From Luzula sylvatica (Eukaryota > Streptophyta > Magnoliopsida > Poales > Juncaceae), in the NCBI GenBank assembly GCA_946800325.1, contig OX326960.1, forward strand, positions 12,312,893 through 12,376,892: a DNA stretch of 64,000 nucleotides. Direction: 5' to 3'. The notes below the pieces were generated by a model. The model was not told the DNA's origin. It did no database searches and worked only from the letters and a program-made list of their open reading frames with translations. Positions 12,285 through 23,874 of this stretch are shown one piece after another. The stretch's first letter is position 1. Each line of letters starts with the position of its first letter. The translations under genes were made by a program, and so were the position numbers.

Positions 12285-12354
12285 TCTATCATATATATAA
12301 TGCAAGGGGATTTGCTGCCTCCTGGTGCAGCCACGTCACCAGGGGCCTATTTGT

Positions 12355-13085
12355 AAAAAAAAAAATTACATTTTGGTCCTTTTTCCGAAAATTTTTTATA
12401 TTTTGGTCCTTTTTATTTTACATTTTCGTCCTTTATATTTGCATTTGGTCCTTCGAAGTTTTGAAATTTACATTTTAGTCCAGGGGCCATAAATTGGTCC
12501 TATTTTTTTTTAAAAATTATATTTTGGTCCTTTTTTTCACATTTCGGTCCTTTATATTTGCATTTTGGTCCTTCGAAGTTTTAAAATTTATATTTTGGTC
12601 CAGGGGCCTCTTTGTAAAAATAATTTATTTACATTTTGGTCCTTTTCTGAAAAAAAATACATTTTGGTCCTTTTTATTTACAATTTGGTCCTTTTTTATT
12701 TGCATTTCGGTCCTTTTTATTTACATTTAGTCCTTTCAAGTTTTAAAAATTAAACTTTGGTCCAGGGGCCTCTTTGTAAAAAATTTATTTACATTTTGGT
12801 CATTTTTATTTACATTTTTGTCCTTTTTAGTTGAAAAAACTACATTTTGGTTCTTTCTATTTACATTTTTGTCCTTTTCAATTTAGAAACTTACATTTTG
12901 GTCCTTCATATTTACATCTTCATCCTCTTTTATTTACATATCGGTCCTTTTTTACATTTTTGAATTTACATTATGGTCCTTTTTATTTATATCTTGGTCC
13001 TTTTCAGTTTTACTTCACACTTTGGTACTTTTTATTAACATTTTGGTCCTTTTTAATTTAAATTTCGGTCCTTTTTTACATTATT
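12355..13085 (+). repeat. TTTGGTCC minisatellite
   Basis: Several dozen imperfect units of about 20 bp centred on 'cattttggtcctttttatt'. Open frames across it (12494-12730, 12565-12753, 12831-13061) encode only low-complexity F/L/W-rich peptides and are not genes. The same minisatellite fills Helitron 4 at 24430-24830, which links the two elements. Confidence 0.9.
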
Positions 13086-13144
13086 AATAATTCCTCTCAT
13101 CTCATGCGTCCACATCAACACCTTATTATGCCTCCCTATCACCA

Positions 13145-13870
13145 CTTTACTTGAAAATTTTTCAAAAGACTCCTTAAATTTTTAGATATTGTAAAAAAAA
13201 ATTAATTTACATATGTATTCATTTAAAAAAAAATGCTTTTTTAATTTTAAAAAATTCTTAAACTTTTTGTAATACATAATAATTAAAAAAAAATTACTAT
13301 ATGTTATATGTTATATAATTTTACTATTTCATTCATTACAAATATTCGACTTATGTATTATTTTTTTTTTAAAACTAAAATAAAATTATAATAAGTTGAA
13401 CAATATTAATAAAAGAACATCTTGCAAATATTTAAAAATAAAATATCACAAAACTATTAAAAAATACATAAAAGGAAAACTAAAATAAAAAGTAGATGTT
13501 TAAATAGATATTTTCTATGAATATATTTGCAGGATGTTTATTTATTATTATTTAATGTTAGTTTTTTATGAATAAAGAATGGAATATTAAAATTATATAA
13601 ACAAAATATGTAATAATTTAAATTTTTTTAAATCACTACATATTAAGAAGTGTTTATGAATTTTCTTAAAATAAATAAAAAATAACAAAAATAAGTTTTA
13701 ATTATTACATATGAGATTTCGAGGGTATTTTGGAAAAAAAAAATTAATATCATCCATAAGGAGTATTTTAAAATAAAAATTTGGTAAAGAGTTTTTTTTT
13801 TGGAGTTTACGAAAAGATAGAGGATTTTTTACAATATCCAAAAAAAATTAGGGGGTTAAAAATATACCAA
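13145..13870. repeat. Foldback (MITE-like) segment within Helitron 1
   Basis: The left end (gaaaatttttcaaaag, then 'tttagatattgtaaaaaaaa') is mirrored by the right end ('tttttacaatatccaaaaaa', then 'gggggttaaaaatatacc'), with AT-only sequence between. The same foldback type occurs in a Pumilio intron at 25511-26371. No clear target duplication was found, so it may be a degraded MITE. Confidence 0.5.
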
Positions 13871-14673
13871 ATCACGGATGTGCGAATAATCATGACATAA
13901 TTTAAATTAAAGTTTCGAACGAAACGGTTAGCGATGACATCGTGAAACTTTGTTGTTGGCCGACCACACAAAGGGCGAAAAATATTTGTGCTAAATATGT
14001 AGCGAAATTAAGGATTTGTGAAATTAAGAACACTCTTTTTTTCGGCAATGTTTTTTGATTTATTAGGTTCTTAATAAATTTCATGAAGACTCATTCGTTC
14101 TTTTTCCTTATTTTGCTTATGAAGTATAAAATATAGATAATTTTTTTAGCAATAATCGTTTGAAATATTCAAGAAATCCGGCTCTTAAAATATTCAAACG
14201 ATTTTTGCTACAAAATTTCACTCGCACACAACACACTAAATTACACATATAATAATGATTACAAAAAGAAAGTCACATACACAAAATGAACAACAATTTT
14301 CTTCAACTACATTACTTATAAACCCGAACAACCCCGCGCAATTGCACGGGGGTAAGGCTAGTATTTATTTAATTTAATTTGCTATGACTACATATTGACA
14401 AAGTGTATGACAAACACAAATTCAATATGGGGATTACATCTTAATATTATTTTTTCAAACATGAATAATTTCACTGTTCGTTAATTATTCTTTAAATGCC
14501 GCCCATCAAGTCTAAATGCTGCCCATCAATTTTATACCATCATATATCTCCTTTTTTAATCAATGTTATAAAAACATCGAAAAATAACGAAAAACGATCC
14601 AAAAAACGGTGTTACGATGAAAGACCGTACCAGGCAACCAAACGAATCTTCTACTACCCACATGCAGAAAATA

Positions 14674-15110
14674 CTTAAAACATTTGATAATCGTTATACA
14701 TAAATAAATATACAAAATTCAAATTATAAGAAAAAATATAATGAAATTATAATAAAGTTGTACTATAAAAAATATGAATTTAGAAATTTTAATCACTTAT
14801 TTGGAGTTCAAACGAGAGAGACATGTAATTTTTAAACTTAATTTTATTAAGAAAACAATACATTCACTATTATCGACCCGACCCGAATTGTTATGAACCC
14901 GACCCAGTGAGGATTATATGGACCGGCCCAATAATCTGAACTCGACCCGCTATCATTTATTCATCTCTTCCTTTAGGTGTTGTTTGGAATCAAGATAAAG
15001 TGGATGTAAGTTACTTTATTAATCTATTTCTTCCCGAACATTCACAAAATTAAGAGGGATAAAGAGTAATAGGGATAAAAAAAAAACATTAGGTCTAAGG
15101 ACGGTTCGAA
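14674..15110. other. Start of the spacer between the duplication arms
   Basis: No gene. It contains a block rich in 'cgacccg' and 'gaccggccca' (14874-14950), similar in character to the CCCGACCC-rich ends of the hAT-like element at 38759-39767, followed by AT-rich sequence. This may be the remnant of a related element, but no terminal repeats were found. Confidence 0.3.
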
Positions 15111-15114
15111 CAAG

Positions 15115-15300
15115 AAATTGTCGAAATCAAAGGCAAATGAAAAGGAGAAATTCGATGATGATACCTGCTTTCATTGTCATAAGACTGGGCATTGTAATCG
15201 TCTAGTTCCGCGCCTCGCGCAGCGGATGAGGAACGCGGAGCGGACTCCCTTATCCAAGATCACGCCATCGATACGATGTACAAATAAAAATTCAAAAACA
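15115..15300 (+). pseudogene. Retrotransposon gag zinc-knuckle fragment
   Basis: The frame from 15118 reads KANEKEKFDDDTCFHCHKTG followed by H. This fits the CX2CX4H part of a retroviral-type CCHC zinc knuckle as found in copia gag, but the final Cys is not in place (HCNRLVP). Soon after, at 15211, the 'cgcgcagcggat' motif shared with 1862 begins. It is a short relic, not a gene. Confidence 0.6.
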
Positions 15301-16364
15301 GAAATCTAACACCTTAAAAAAATTCAATTAAGATGTTTTTTTGAAAATATGTTAAATTTGAAGTGTAAGACAAGCAAAATACTCAATTTTTATTCCGTAC
15401 TCAAAATACTCCCTAATTTAAAACTAACACGTACAAATTTCAATTATTTCAAAAATTTCTTAAAAATGCAAAAACCGAACTCTAACACCTTCAAAATATT
15501 CAATTAGATATTTTTTTTAAATGTTAAAACTGAAGTGTAACACAAGCAAAATACTCAATTTTTGTGTCGTACTCAAAATACTCCGTAAAATATGTTAAAA
15601 TTGAAGTCTAACACATACAAATTTCAATTGTCCCAAAAATATCGTAAAAATCCAAAATCAGAAGTCTAACAGCTTCAAAAAATAAAATGATGATATTTAA
15701 TAAAACAACGCTAAAATTGAAGTGTAACACAAGAAAAATACTCAATTTTCATGTCGTACTAAAAATACTCCGTAATTGTTAAAATTGAAGTGTAGAACAA
15801 GCAAAATACTGAAATCTAACTTCTTCAAAAAAATTCAAGTAAGATAGTTTTTTTTTAAATGTTAAAATTGAAGTGTAGAACAAGCAAAATACTAAATTTT
15901 TAGGTCGTACTCAAAATACTCCGTAATTGAAGAATAACACACACAAATTTAATTTTTTTCAAAAATTTCCTAAAAATGCATAAACTCAAGCCTAACACCT
16001 TTAAAAAATTCAATTAAAATATTTTTTTTAAAATGTTAAAATTGAAGTATAACACAAGCAAAATACTCAACTTTCATTTCGTACTCCAAATACTCCGTAA
16101 TTGAAGACTAATGCACACAAATTTTGATTTTTTCAAAAATTTCTTAAAAATGCATAACCTGAAATCTAACACCTTAAAAAAATTCAATTGAGATTTTTTT
16201 TTTTAAAGTTGAAATTGAACTATAATACAAGCAAAATACTTAATTGTCATGTCGAATTAAAAATACTCCATAATTGAAGACTAACACACACAAATTTCAA
16301 TTTTTTCAAAAAATTCTTAAAAATGCAAAAACAGATGTCTAACACCTTCACAAAATTCAATTAA
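15300..16364 (-). repeat. Second 174-bp tandem array, opposite orientation
   Basis: About six to seven units, the reverse complement of the 1-1835 repeat. The mark 'tctaacacctt' recurs near 15305, 15481, 15664, 15991, 16163 and 16335. One unit near 15790 is shortened. The array is broken at 16365 by an LTR that begins within a monomer. It lies in the spacer between the inverted arms. Confidence 0.9.
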
Positions 16365-17300
16365 TGTTATAAAATAAAGCATAAACAAGAAGAAGTGACA
16401 AGAGAGAGAAAATTTTCTATTTCATGGATCAATCCATAATACATAACATGGCCTCTATTTATAAGGAATGAAACTCTAAAGGCATTAATTACATTTAAAC
16501 ATATTAATAAGAATATATAAAACATATATGCACGTGTATGGATATTCACACATATTAATATTCATAACACTCCCCCTTGAATATCCAAATGATTTACATT
16601 ATGCGCAATAATAGACATCACAATAAAAATCATGCTAGGAAAAACCCAATAGGATAAAAACCATGGCAAACAAGAAGATTACATCGTGCATTATGTCTCC
16701 CCGTCATTTATGCCAACATTTATGAAACGACGAAGGTCTCCCCCTCATTTATACTAACTGCCCGGAAGTTATAGTCGGTAATGATTTTGTGAAGAGGTTG
16801 ATCACCTTAAGTGAGTTCAAGATTCTCTACAAAAGTATATTGACGAAAATCTCATTTCTTATATACCTTATTTGCAGGCCAAGACAAAAACCTTTTTTCT
16901 AGGTCTTTAGCCCATGTTATCAGGTTCTTCAGGAATTTTCAATGATAAATACACATGGACTAATGAGATTATTTGACATCCTTCTTTTGTTGTTTATTTA
17001 TTCATACGAGCGTACCACTTTTTCTAGATTGTTTCTACCCATTTTATAGATTATATATTTTTATAAATTTTATTGCATGTATCTTGTCAATTTAATTCTT
17101 CAGGGATTTTACGTTGAATGTGAATGGAGAATTGGTTATGAAGTTTCTCTTTGGGTATTTATATAATAAAAATATGTCTCGTTAAAACCTTACTAGATAA
17201 AACCAATGGGACAAAAATTCTAGTGAAGGAAAAAGAGTGCAATGTTATAATGTTACTACGCCTCACAATCTGCATCGTTAAAAAACTTGTCAAGAACACC
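16365..17300 (-). mobile_element. LTR retrotransposon 3' end (LTR plus polypurine tract)
   Basis: Read on the minus strand, 'tcaagggggag' at 16570-16580 is a polypurine tract directly before a 205-bp LTR (16569-16365) that begins TGTTATGAATA and ends TATAACA. To the right lies internal non-coding sequence typical of the 3' part of plant copia elements, such as the 'accaatgggacaaaaattct' segment near 17203. No pol domains and no second LTR were found. It interrupts the 174-bp array. Confidence 0.65.
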
Positions 17301-18559
17301 CAATGAGACACCCAGTGAGACACCTAAATGATATATTTATTTATGTAATAATGATATCAAATGTTTTAAGTATTTTCATCCATCATTCATTTCTCCGTGA
17401 TAATTTCAATCATATTTTCTGCATGTGGGTAGTAGAAGATTTGTTTGGTTGCCTGGTACGGTCTTTCATCGTAACACCATTTTTTGGATCGTTTTTCATT
17501 ATTTTTTGACGTTTTTATAACATTGATTAAAAAACGGAGATATATGATGGTATAAAATTGATGGGCAGCATTTAGACTTGATGAGCGGCATTTAAAGAAT
17601 AATTAACGAACAGTGAAATTATTCATGTTTGAAAAAATAATATTAAGATGTAATCCCCATATTGAATTTGTGTTTGTCACACACTTTGTCAATATGTAGT
17701 CATAGCAAATTAAATTAAATAAATATAATGAATATAATGAAAGGTATACATATGTAATCATATATAAAAATAAATTAATAGTAAACTTTTTATTCAGAAT
17801 AATGAAAATTCATTATTTTATTTGAAAATCTCAAATTTATAAATTAGTATCATGATTATCATGGCTTAAATAAAACTTAACAATACTGATAACGACAGGA
17901 CATAAATAATACTAGCGTTTTACCCGCGCAATTGCGCGGGCTGATTTAGTTTTCCCGTTGTTTTTAATTTTATCTTTCATAATGTTTTTGGTTGTCGAAG
18001 TTGTATACTTGTTGCGTCGCCAGTGTGGTTTTCATCGAAGATAGGTGTTGCTAGCGAGTTAAGTGTATTGTCGTATTATTGATTTCTTCCGAGCTTACAA
18101 ATGTGTATTGTTATATTATTGTTTTACAATATCATATTTGTACATGTTTCATTTAAATTTTTTTCCAACAATGTACAGTTTGATCGAACAAAGAATCACA
18201 CATTCTTTTGAAGAACAGCACAACCAAGAATGACAGACACTTGGAAAAATGTGTTCAATTAAATCCATAATACCATATATCTGCCATTGCACCATCATCA
18301 AGTACCTAATTTTAAAAAAAAATTGATTCATATTAAAAAGTATACCTAATTAATATTAAAAAATAAACTTGAGTAATGTAAAATAAAATACATGGTTCAT
18401 GATTTGTTTTTAGGAGTTCCGTAAATAATTAAATTCAATTAAATAATTGAATAAAATTAAATTTTCATATTTGAAATTAGAAAATTGAAAAATAATTCAG
18501 GATAAGTTTCTATTTTAGAAAAATGTAAATTACACAAAAATATCAAAAGATAAAAATAT

Positions 18560-18690
18560 TTACCTTTAGGTCCCTGTGATAAACGTCTCTACTATGGCAA
18601 CCGTCTTCTAGTGAATTAATTGCTGAAAATATCTTCGCGCTTCGTCTTCCTATCATTCTCCCTTTAAGACTCTATTGCTCGAATAATAAA
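18560..18690 (-). pseudogene. CIPK: Captured CIPK-type protein kinase fragment
   Basis: On the minus strand one frame reads EDEARRYFQQLI and, after a frameshift and lost codons, another reads CHSRDVYHRDLK, ending at a GT donor near 18564. This is the catalytic-loop exon of SnRK3/CIPK calcium-sensor-regulated kinases (the family has [20 protein letters not shown]). A stop precedes EDEARR, so the fragment cannot be a working kinase. It is the most 3' of the captured pieces in Helitron 2. Confidence 0.75.
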
Positions 18691-18714
18691 TGACGAATGA
18701 TCAGATTGAATGAG

Positions 18715-19195
18715 TACAACTTCTCTCATTCTCCATCTGGCGCTCCATTTTCCTTTTCTTGTACCCTCTTCAGATCGTCCACTTCGCCCTCGATGTACGT
18801 TATCGTGTTCTCAAGTCTTAGCTTTGTGACGTTCTCCAGTTCATTCACCCTACAGTAAAAATTGCAAAATGTAGATATATTTATATACCCCTATAAAAGT
18901 GAAGTTACAAAATCTAAATTACCCCATTAATAAAGTTACAAAAACATCAATATATCACATGCACCCGTATAAAAGCGAAAAATATCACATACCTCCCTAT
19001 AGTATATAGTTCTGATTTCCGTAACTGAGATTGGTGGTTTTGATTGCCTCGTCTAGAGTGAGAAAGGAGGCCTGCAGAGAAGCAAGTTCAGCGAACGACT
19101 CGGTAGACTTAACACAGGCAGCTGCAGATATGTTGACCTCCCCTTGCCAGCCCGGTAAGCTCAGTTGATCCCGTACCACATCCCCCACCAACGAA
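18715..19195 (-). pseudogene. VHA-D: Captured V-ATPase subunit D exons
   Basis: V-ATPase subunit D is the central rotor stalk of the vacuolar proton pump. On the minus strand 19191-19005 reads ELASLQASFLTLDEAIKTTN in an open frame. A second block at about 18850-18730, after an AG acceptor, reads VNELENVTKLRLENTITYIE, then GEVDDLKRVQEKEN and a stop. Both match consecutive parts of subunit D. The first part of the open frame (SLVGDVVRDQLSLPGWQGEV) is not recognisable as this protein. N- and C-terminal regions are missing, so it is a captured fragment. Confidence 0.8.
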
Positions 19196-20329
19196 TAATC
19201 TCGTCTCGATATTTTTCGTCACATCACATACCTGGTATGCCCCTGAAAATGTAAAAAATATCCAAAACACCCATCAAATGAGAAAAATATCACATATATT
19301 CCCGAAATGAACAAAAATAATCATATAAACCATTTTTTTTTTTAAAAAAAAACCCAGAAAAAGAGAATATCACCAATACCCCTAAATATCGTAAAATTTC
19401 ATAATACCCCTGAAAATTAGAAAATATCACAAATACTCCTGACTTTCTTAATATTTTCGAAATACCCCTTAATTTCATAAAATTCCCAAAATACCCTTCA
19501 ATTTCATATGAGAAAAAAATATATTATGGTAATGCTACATATTGTACCAGGATAATAAATCTCCAAACTCGATCCGCGTTTTGACTTGCGAGAAACAGAA
19601 GCGCAAAACACTTTGGTCATTTTCTTGGCTGCGAAAAGATCTAATATTTCCTTTGCTAAATCCTAATAAATAACCAAAAAGATTGAATTAGCATAAAATA
19701 TTTCAAATTGAGGGGAGGATATATCCTTTGCAACCAAAAATATTTTCTTGGCCACTTCGACCAAATATACCAAAATTCACCCCGAATAATTGTAGATTAT
19801 AATCTGCCAAAATGATCTCGAATAATTTCTTAATTTGTATAAATGAACACTCCAAATAATTGAAAATTAAAGCTTGCTGAAAAGGCCCAGAATGATTTCT
19901 CAATTAGCATAAACGATTTTTTTTTAAAAAGAACTTTTTAAATATAAAAATATCAAAAATACCCCTGTAGATTCTAAAAATTGGAAAAAAATAGGAACAT
20001 ATCCTCTTAAATTCCGGAAACATCCAACATATTCCAAAAATGTTAAAAGCTTAGAAATAAAATTGAATGGGTTCAAAATTATATCAGGTTTATGCAAAAA
20101 AAAAATATCCCGTACATGAATGAGATATATGATAAATAGTCAATAATTTTATAAATTATGAGGACCATATTGAGAAAGTACCTTTTCCTTGGCGTGACCA
20201 TTCGTACCAGCCAGCTCGAAGCATTGTCGTTGCGAGAGAGAGAATACAACGATGTTGTTTCTTCGCCGGTAAAGCAGGCAGAAGCGAGCAGAGAGCTAGA
20301 ACGAACCGCCAAAAAGCCCTAGGTTTTGC

Positions 20330-20560
20330 CGGACGAAAACCTAGGGTTTTGCTTCCTTCAGTGGGTCGAAAGAGAGAGGCAGAGAGACGCACGCTCCTAC
20401 CAATCGTCGCCGTCCACCCGCGTTGTCGTGCCCGTTCGGCGTCAGATTCGCCACTTTTTCTCCCTTTTCGCCTCTAGGGTTTCCGTCATTTTTATTTCTT
20501 CTATGTTGTCGTGGAAAATGAAGAGAGATAAGAGGGGAAGGGGGTAAGTGTCTGAGGTCA
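20330..20560 (-). promoter_or_regulatory. Telobox-type 5' leader inside Helitron 2
   Basis: On the minus strand this contains AAACCCTAGAGG near 20475, then AAACCCTAGG motifs near 20344 and 20322, and CT-rich stretches, followed by a possible first exon and donor near 20180. Its position (about 200-400 bp inside the 5' terminus) and make-up match the leaders of Helitrons 3 and 5. It is probably a captured promoter and 5' UTR from a housekeeping gene. Confidence 0.5.
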
Positions 20561-21137
20561 TTTCATGACCGGATGGACACGGTCCACATGAACCTTGCCA
20601 GAGCAACATAATACGGATCATATAAGCCGCGTCCATTCAATTTTCCACCGTGAGATCTCAATCGAACGGCCTGTAATCAGAGGGCGACGTGGCCGAACGA
20701 GGAAATAGCAAAATGTTTTGAATTATATCTATTTAAAGATAAGTTGCACATATGAATTGAATTGAACAAATTAATTGAAGTACTGATTTTCTATTATGAG
20801 GACAAATGTTTGCTGTCAATATCTGGTCGACCATAGACACACTTGTTGACTCAACTTCTCAAGACAATTTTGTTTGGTAAAACTAGTTACATTAGGTTAA
20901 AAATGTACGGTACAGATTGAACACAATTAGCAGATCTAGTTATCGTAATAATTGATTTTTTTTTTTTGTTGACTAAAATAGATATTTAACATGACGTCTC
21001 TTCATATTTTTCATTGAGAGAAAAATTTGATCAACTTTCCTACGACTAGTTGCGAAGAGATTTTTATTACGAAAAGAAAACGAGATAATTTACAAGAAAT
21101 CTAAAATAAAAGGAAGAATTCACAAGGAGAAGAAAAG

Positions 21138-23604
21138 ATGTCTTCGTCAGGCTCGGAATTTTCTTCCGGCGGAGGCGAGAGTACAAGAATTTCCGCCAAA
21201 TGAGTCGACATCGTGAGTTTCTAATTTTTCTAATTTTGAATACTTTATTTAGTTTCCTCGTACTCAAAACAGAGAAATGTTTTTTGTCTTTTGTTATCAT
21301 AGAAAATATGTGTACGGTATCAGCCCTACTAGGAAATTGATTTTGACTCCCTCCAATTTCTAATTTATGATGAGATTTCAATTGAAAAAATACAAAACCC
21401 CATACAATGATTTGGAAACAAAAAAATATTTTCTCTATATTTATAATATTTCTTGTACAATAAAAATTTGTTAAAAATTAGTCACACACTCCTAAACTCC
21501 GTGTCACGATAATTTCATTTGCTAACTACTAACATTTTAGAAACAACACGTATCGGGTTGCACAAAAACAAAAAAAACCATGAATTTACTCTCTGATCTT
21601 ATTAAATCTTACATTATCCTCGATTACAACTACCACATCACTTTCTTTACTTTGTTTTTTAAAATAATAAAAATAACTATTTTATCAAGAATATATACTA
21701 CACCAATTAAAAAAAAAATAGAACACAATTTAAGTAACAATATTAGCTTATAAAAAACATTTAAGGACCAACAAGCATTTTTCCAGACTCATACATACAA
21801 TTTTCTTATGTCGTGTCATCACAATTATTACTTATTATAATCAATAAATTATGGTATATAATAAAATATGATCTATTAATTTGTTATGATTAAAAATTTT
21901 GGTAGACATTTATGTATTTATTATTTCACATATAATTTTGAGAAATTTTAGAATGTTACCTTACATTGATGACGTGTTATGTTGATAATTGTTACATTCA
22001 TGTTAGCTAAATTATATTTAATTTTGTATCATTTTAAATTATGTTACATAGTCAAATATAAATACAAATATAATATAATATGGTGAAGCACGCTAAGTAC
22101 GTTTCATAATATAATTTTTAAAAATTATGAAATATTCACTTCGCTTTATTCCGAGTAACATATTATTATATTTTCAATATTGTCTAGCTTAAATTACGAA
22201 GACAATTATGCAAAAATACAATACAAAAGTACGTATAATTACATTAGTGACTTTTAACTCTAATTATTAGTGTTTTTAAAATTACATTTGTAAAAATTGT
22301 AGTTTTGAAATTGAAAATTAAAAAAAAAATCATTCATTATGCCGAACTTGTAAAAAGTGTCGTGAATAATTGAAAATTGAAAAAAATCCCTAGAAATAAT
22401 ATGTGCCTGCTAACTAATCATTTATCCATTTTAATTGTTGCTTGTAGGGTTATTGAATGAAATGCTAAGGTCGCCTAAAGTCAAGGAATCAAATACACCA
22501 TGGAAGGTAAGCAAAATATAATTTTGTTTCATTTTTTTCCTATAATTAATAAAAAAATGCATATTAAGTTAATAGGACAAAAAATAAATTGATATATTGT
22601 TAGTCTAGGTACAGGTCAGTAAATAAATAAATAAATAATGGATGCATTGTTTATTGATTTCAGGTGCTTATCATGGATAAATTTACTGTAAAAATCATGT
22701 CTTACTCGTGCAAAATGGCTGATATCACTGATGCTGGAATTTCACGTAAGTAATAAATTCAATTAAGGAGTAATTTCACGCGTACGTCCGCAAAATGTCA
22801 CGTTATTTCACGAATACCACTAGAAAATCTCAAAATATCACCTATGCCCTTTCAAAATGGTAAACTTCTATTGAGATATGTGATATTTTCATTTGTTTTA
22901 TCATTTTTGAAGGGGTTACGTGATATTTCAATTTTCTATGGGGCAAACATGAAACTGATTTCAATCCTAAAACTAATTAATTTCTTCTTTTCTTTGATCT
23001 TCTTCACCCTTTTTTACAGTGATCGAAGATGTATTCAAAAGAAGAGAGCCAATGACTAGCATGGATGCTGTCTATTTTCTCCAGCCTCTTAAAGAAAAGT
23101 ATGGAATTTAATCGAATGAATTACTACCCTAATTTCGTCTATAATATATATGACATATTAAATTTCCTAATATCGACTTCCTTAATTATCAAATTGCAGT
23201 GTGATAATGGTGCTTTCTGACATGTCTGGAAGATGCCCTTTATACAGAAAGTACGTTTCAAAATCCCCCCAAATTGTATCGAAATTAGCCACACTAATCT
23301 GCTGGCTAAGTTTATCAAAATTTTATTTTTTAATTTAAACAAATGATCAATCTTATATTATTACTTGTTAAATTTCACAGGGCATATATCTTCTTTAGCT
23401 CGCCAGTGCCTAAGGAACTGCTGGCTTACATAAAGAACGATACAAGTATTATACCTCGCATTGGAGTCTTAAGCGAGGTTAATTCAATTCTCTCTTAATG
23501 TTTGAAAAAACATCGTAATTCATGATTTGTGTTCATGTTGTAATTTTGTTTATTTTCATATGAAATTGCAAATGAATTTGGAATACTTTGCTATGGACAC
23601 TCAG
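21138..23604 (+). pseudogene. KEU: SEC1/KEULE partial copy B (exons 1-7)
   Basis: 5' part of copy A in inverted orientation: exons 21138-21212, 22448-22506, 22664-22745, 23020-23098, 23200-23250, 23381-23477 and 23572-23604. Exon 1 has lost one base compared with A (GGCGAGAGT against GGCGACGAGT), so the normal start runs into TGA after about 21 codons. A downstream ATG at 21200 (MSRHRLLNEML) restores the frame. The acceptor of exon 7 is mutated (gca-a at 23571 instead of gcag). Exon 6 and exon 7 both end in phase 0, so skipping exon 7 keeps the frame into the Pumilio exon at 23875. All C-terminal SEC1 exons are missing. Confidence 0.85.
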
Positions 23605-23874
23605 GTAATTAATAATTGAAAATCTGAAAACCAAATATTAAGAAATATTTATGGTGATTTTAAATTAATAAAAATAATACAAAAAAATGTTTAATAAAAA
23701 ATGTTGGTCCATAAAAATTGCAAAACAATGAAATATTCCTATAGGAGGATAAACAAGATATTTTTTGGAATTTTTTTACAAATTCAAAAAGGGTTAGGAA
23801 ATTATTTGAAAATTTCTCTTTATGTCATAATAATAATTTATTTTTCAAAAAATAAAATGATATGATTTATGTAG

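Larger units (their letters stand above)
12285..14361 (+). mobile_element. Helitron 1 (complete, non-autonomous)
   Basis: Begins TCTATCATATA and ends with a hairpin (CCCCGCGCAATTGCACGGGG, 14332-14351) and AAGGCTAG, inserted exactly between A and T. The right duplication arm reads straight through the empty site ('cattatattcatta' joined to 'tatttattt'), which proves both ends and the absence of a target duplication. The subterminal block GCAGCCACGTCACC near 12329 is shared with the other Helitrons here. The interior is a TTTGGTCC minisatellite followed by an AT-rich foldback segment. No coding capture was recognised. Confidence 0.95.
8813..14673. repeat. Left arm of a 3.4-kb inverted duplication
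   Basis: This segment is the reverse complement of 17413-23635. It covers SEC1 exons 1-7, the promoter region, and further upstream DNA including 14362-14673. It holds two insertions missing from the other arm: Helitron 1 (2077 bp) and the LINE tail with its duplicated target (391 bp). Without them the arm is 3393 bp, against 3395 bp for the right arm. The inner edge is at 'cagaaaata' (14673) and the outer edge in intron 7 at 8813. Confidence 0.9.
17912..20739 (-). mobile_element. Helitron 2 (complete, gene-capturing, non-autonomous)
   Basis: On the minus strand it begins TCTTTAAATAGATA at 20739 and ends with a perfect 18-bp palindrome, CCCGCGCAATTGCGCGGG (17923-17940), followed by TAAAACGCTAG. 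It is inserted between A and T. The left arm shows the uninterrupted site ('cataaataata' joined to 'taagttgcac', as complement). From the 5' end inwards it carries a telobox leader (20330-20560), V-ATPase subunit D exons and a CIPK kinase fragment, all on its own strand. No Rep/helicase is present. Confidence 0.95.
17413..23635. repeat. Right arm of the 3.4-kb inverted duplication
   Basis: Reverse complement of 8813-14673. It contains one insertion absent from the left arm, Helitron 2 (2828 bp). Net length is 3395 bp. The outer breakpoint lies in SEC1 intron 7, just after 'ctgaaaaccaaa'. Beyond it the sequence no longer resembles SEC1 and runs into Pumilio exons. Confidence 0.9.

Noticed and set aside
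12494..13061. Overlapping open frames of 60-80 codons in Helitron 1
   Set aside because: They are translations of the TTTGGTCC minisatellite and show only its periodicity.
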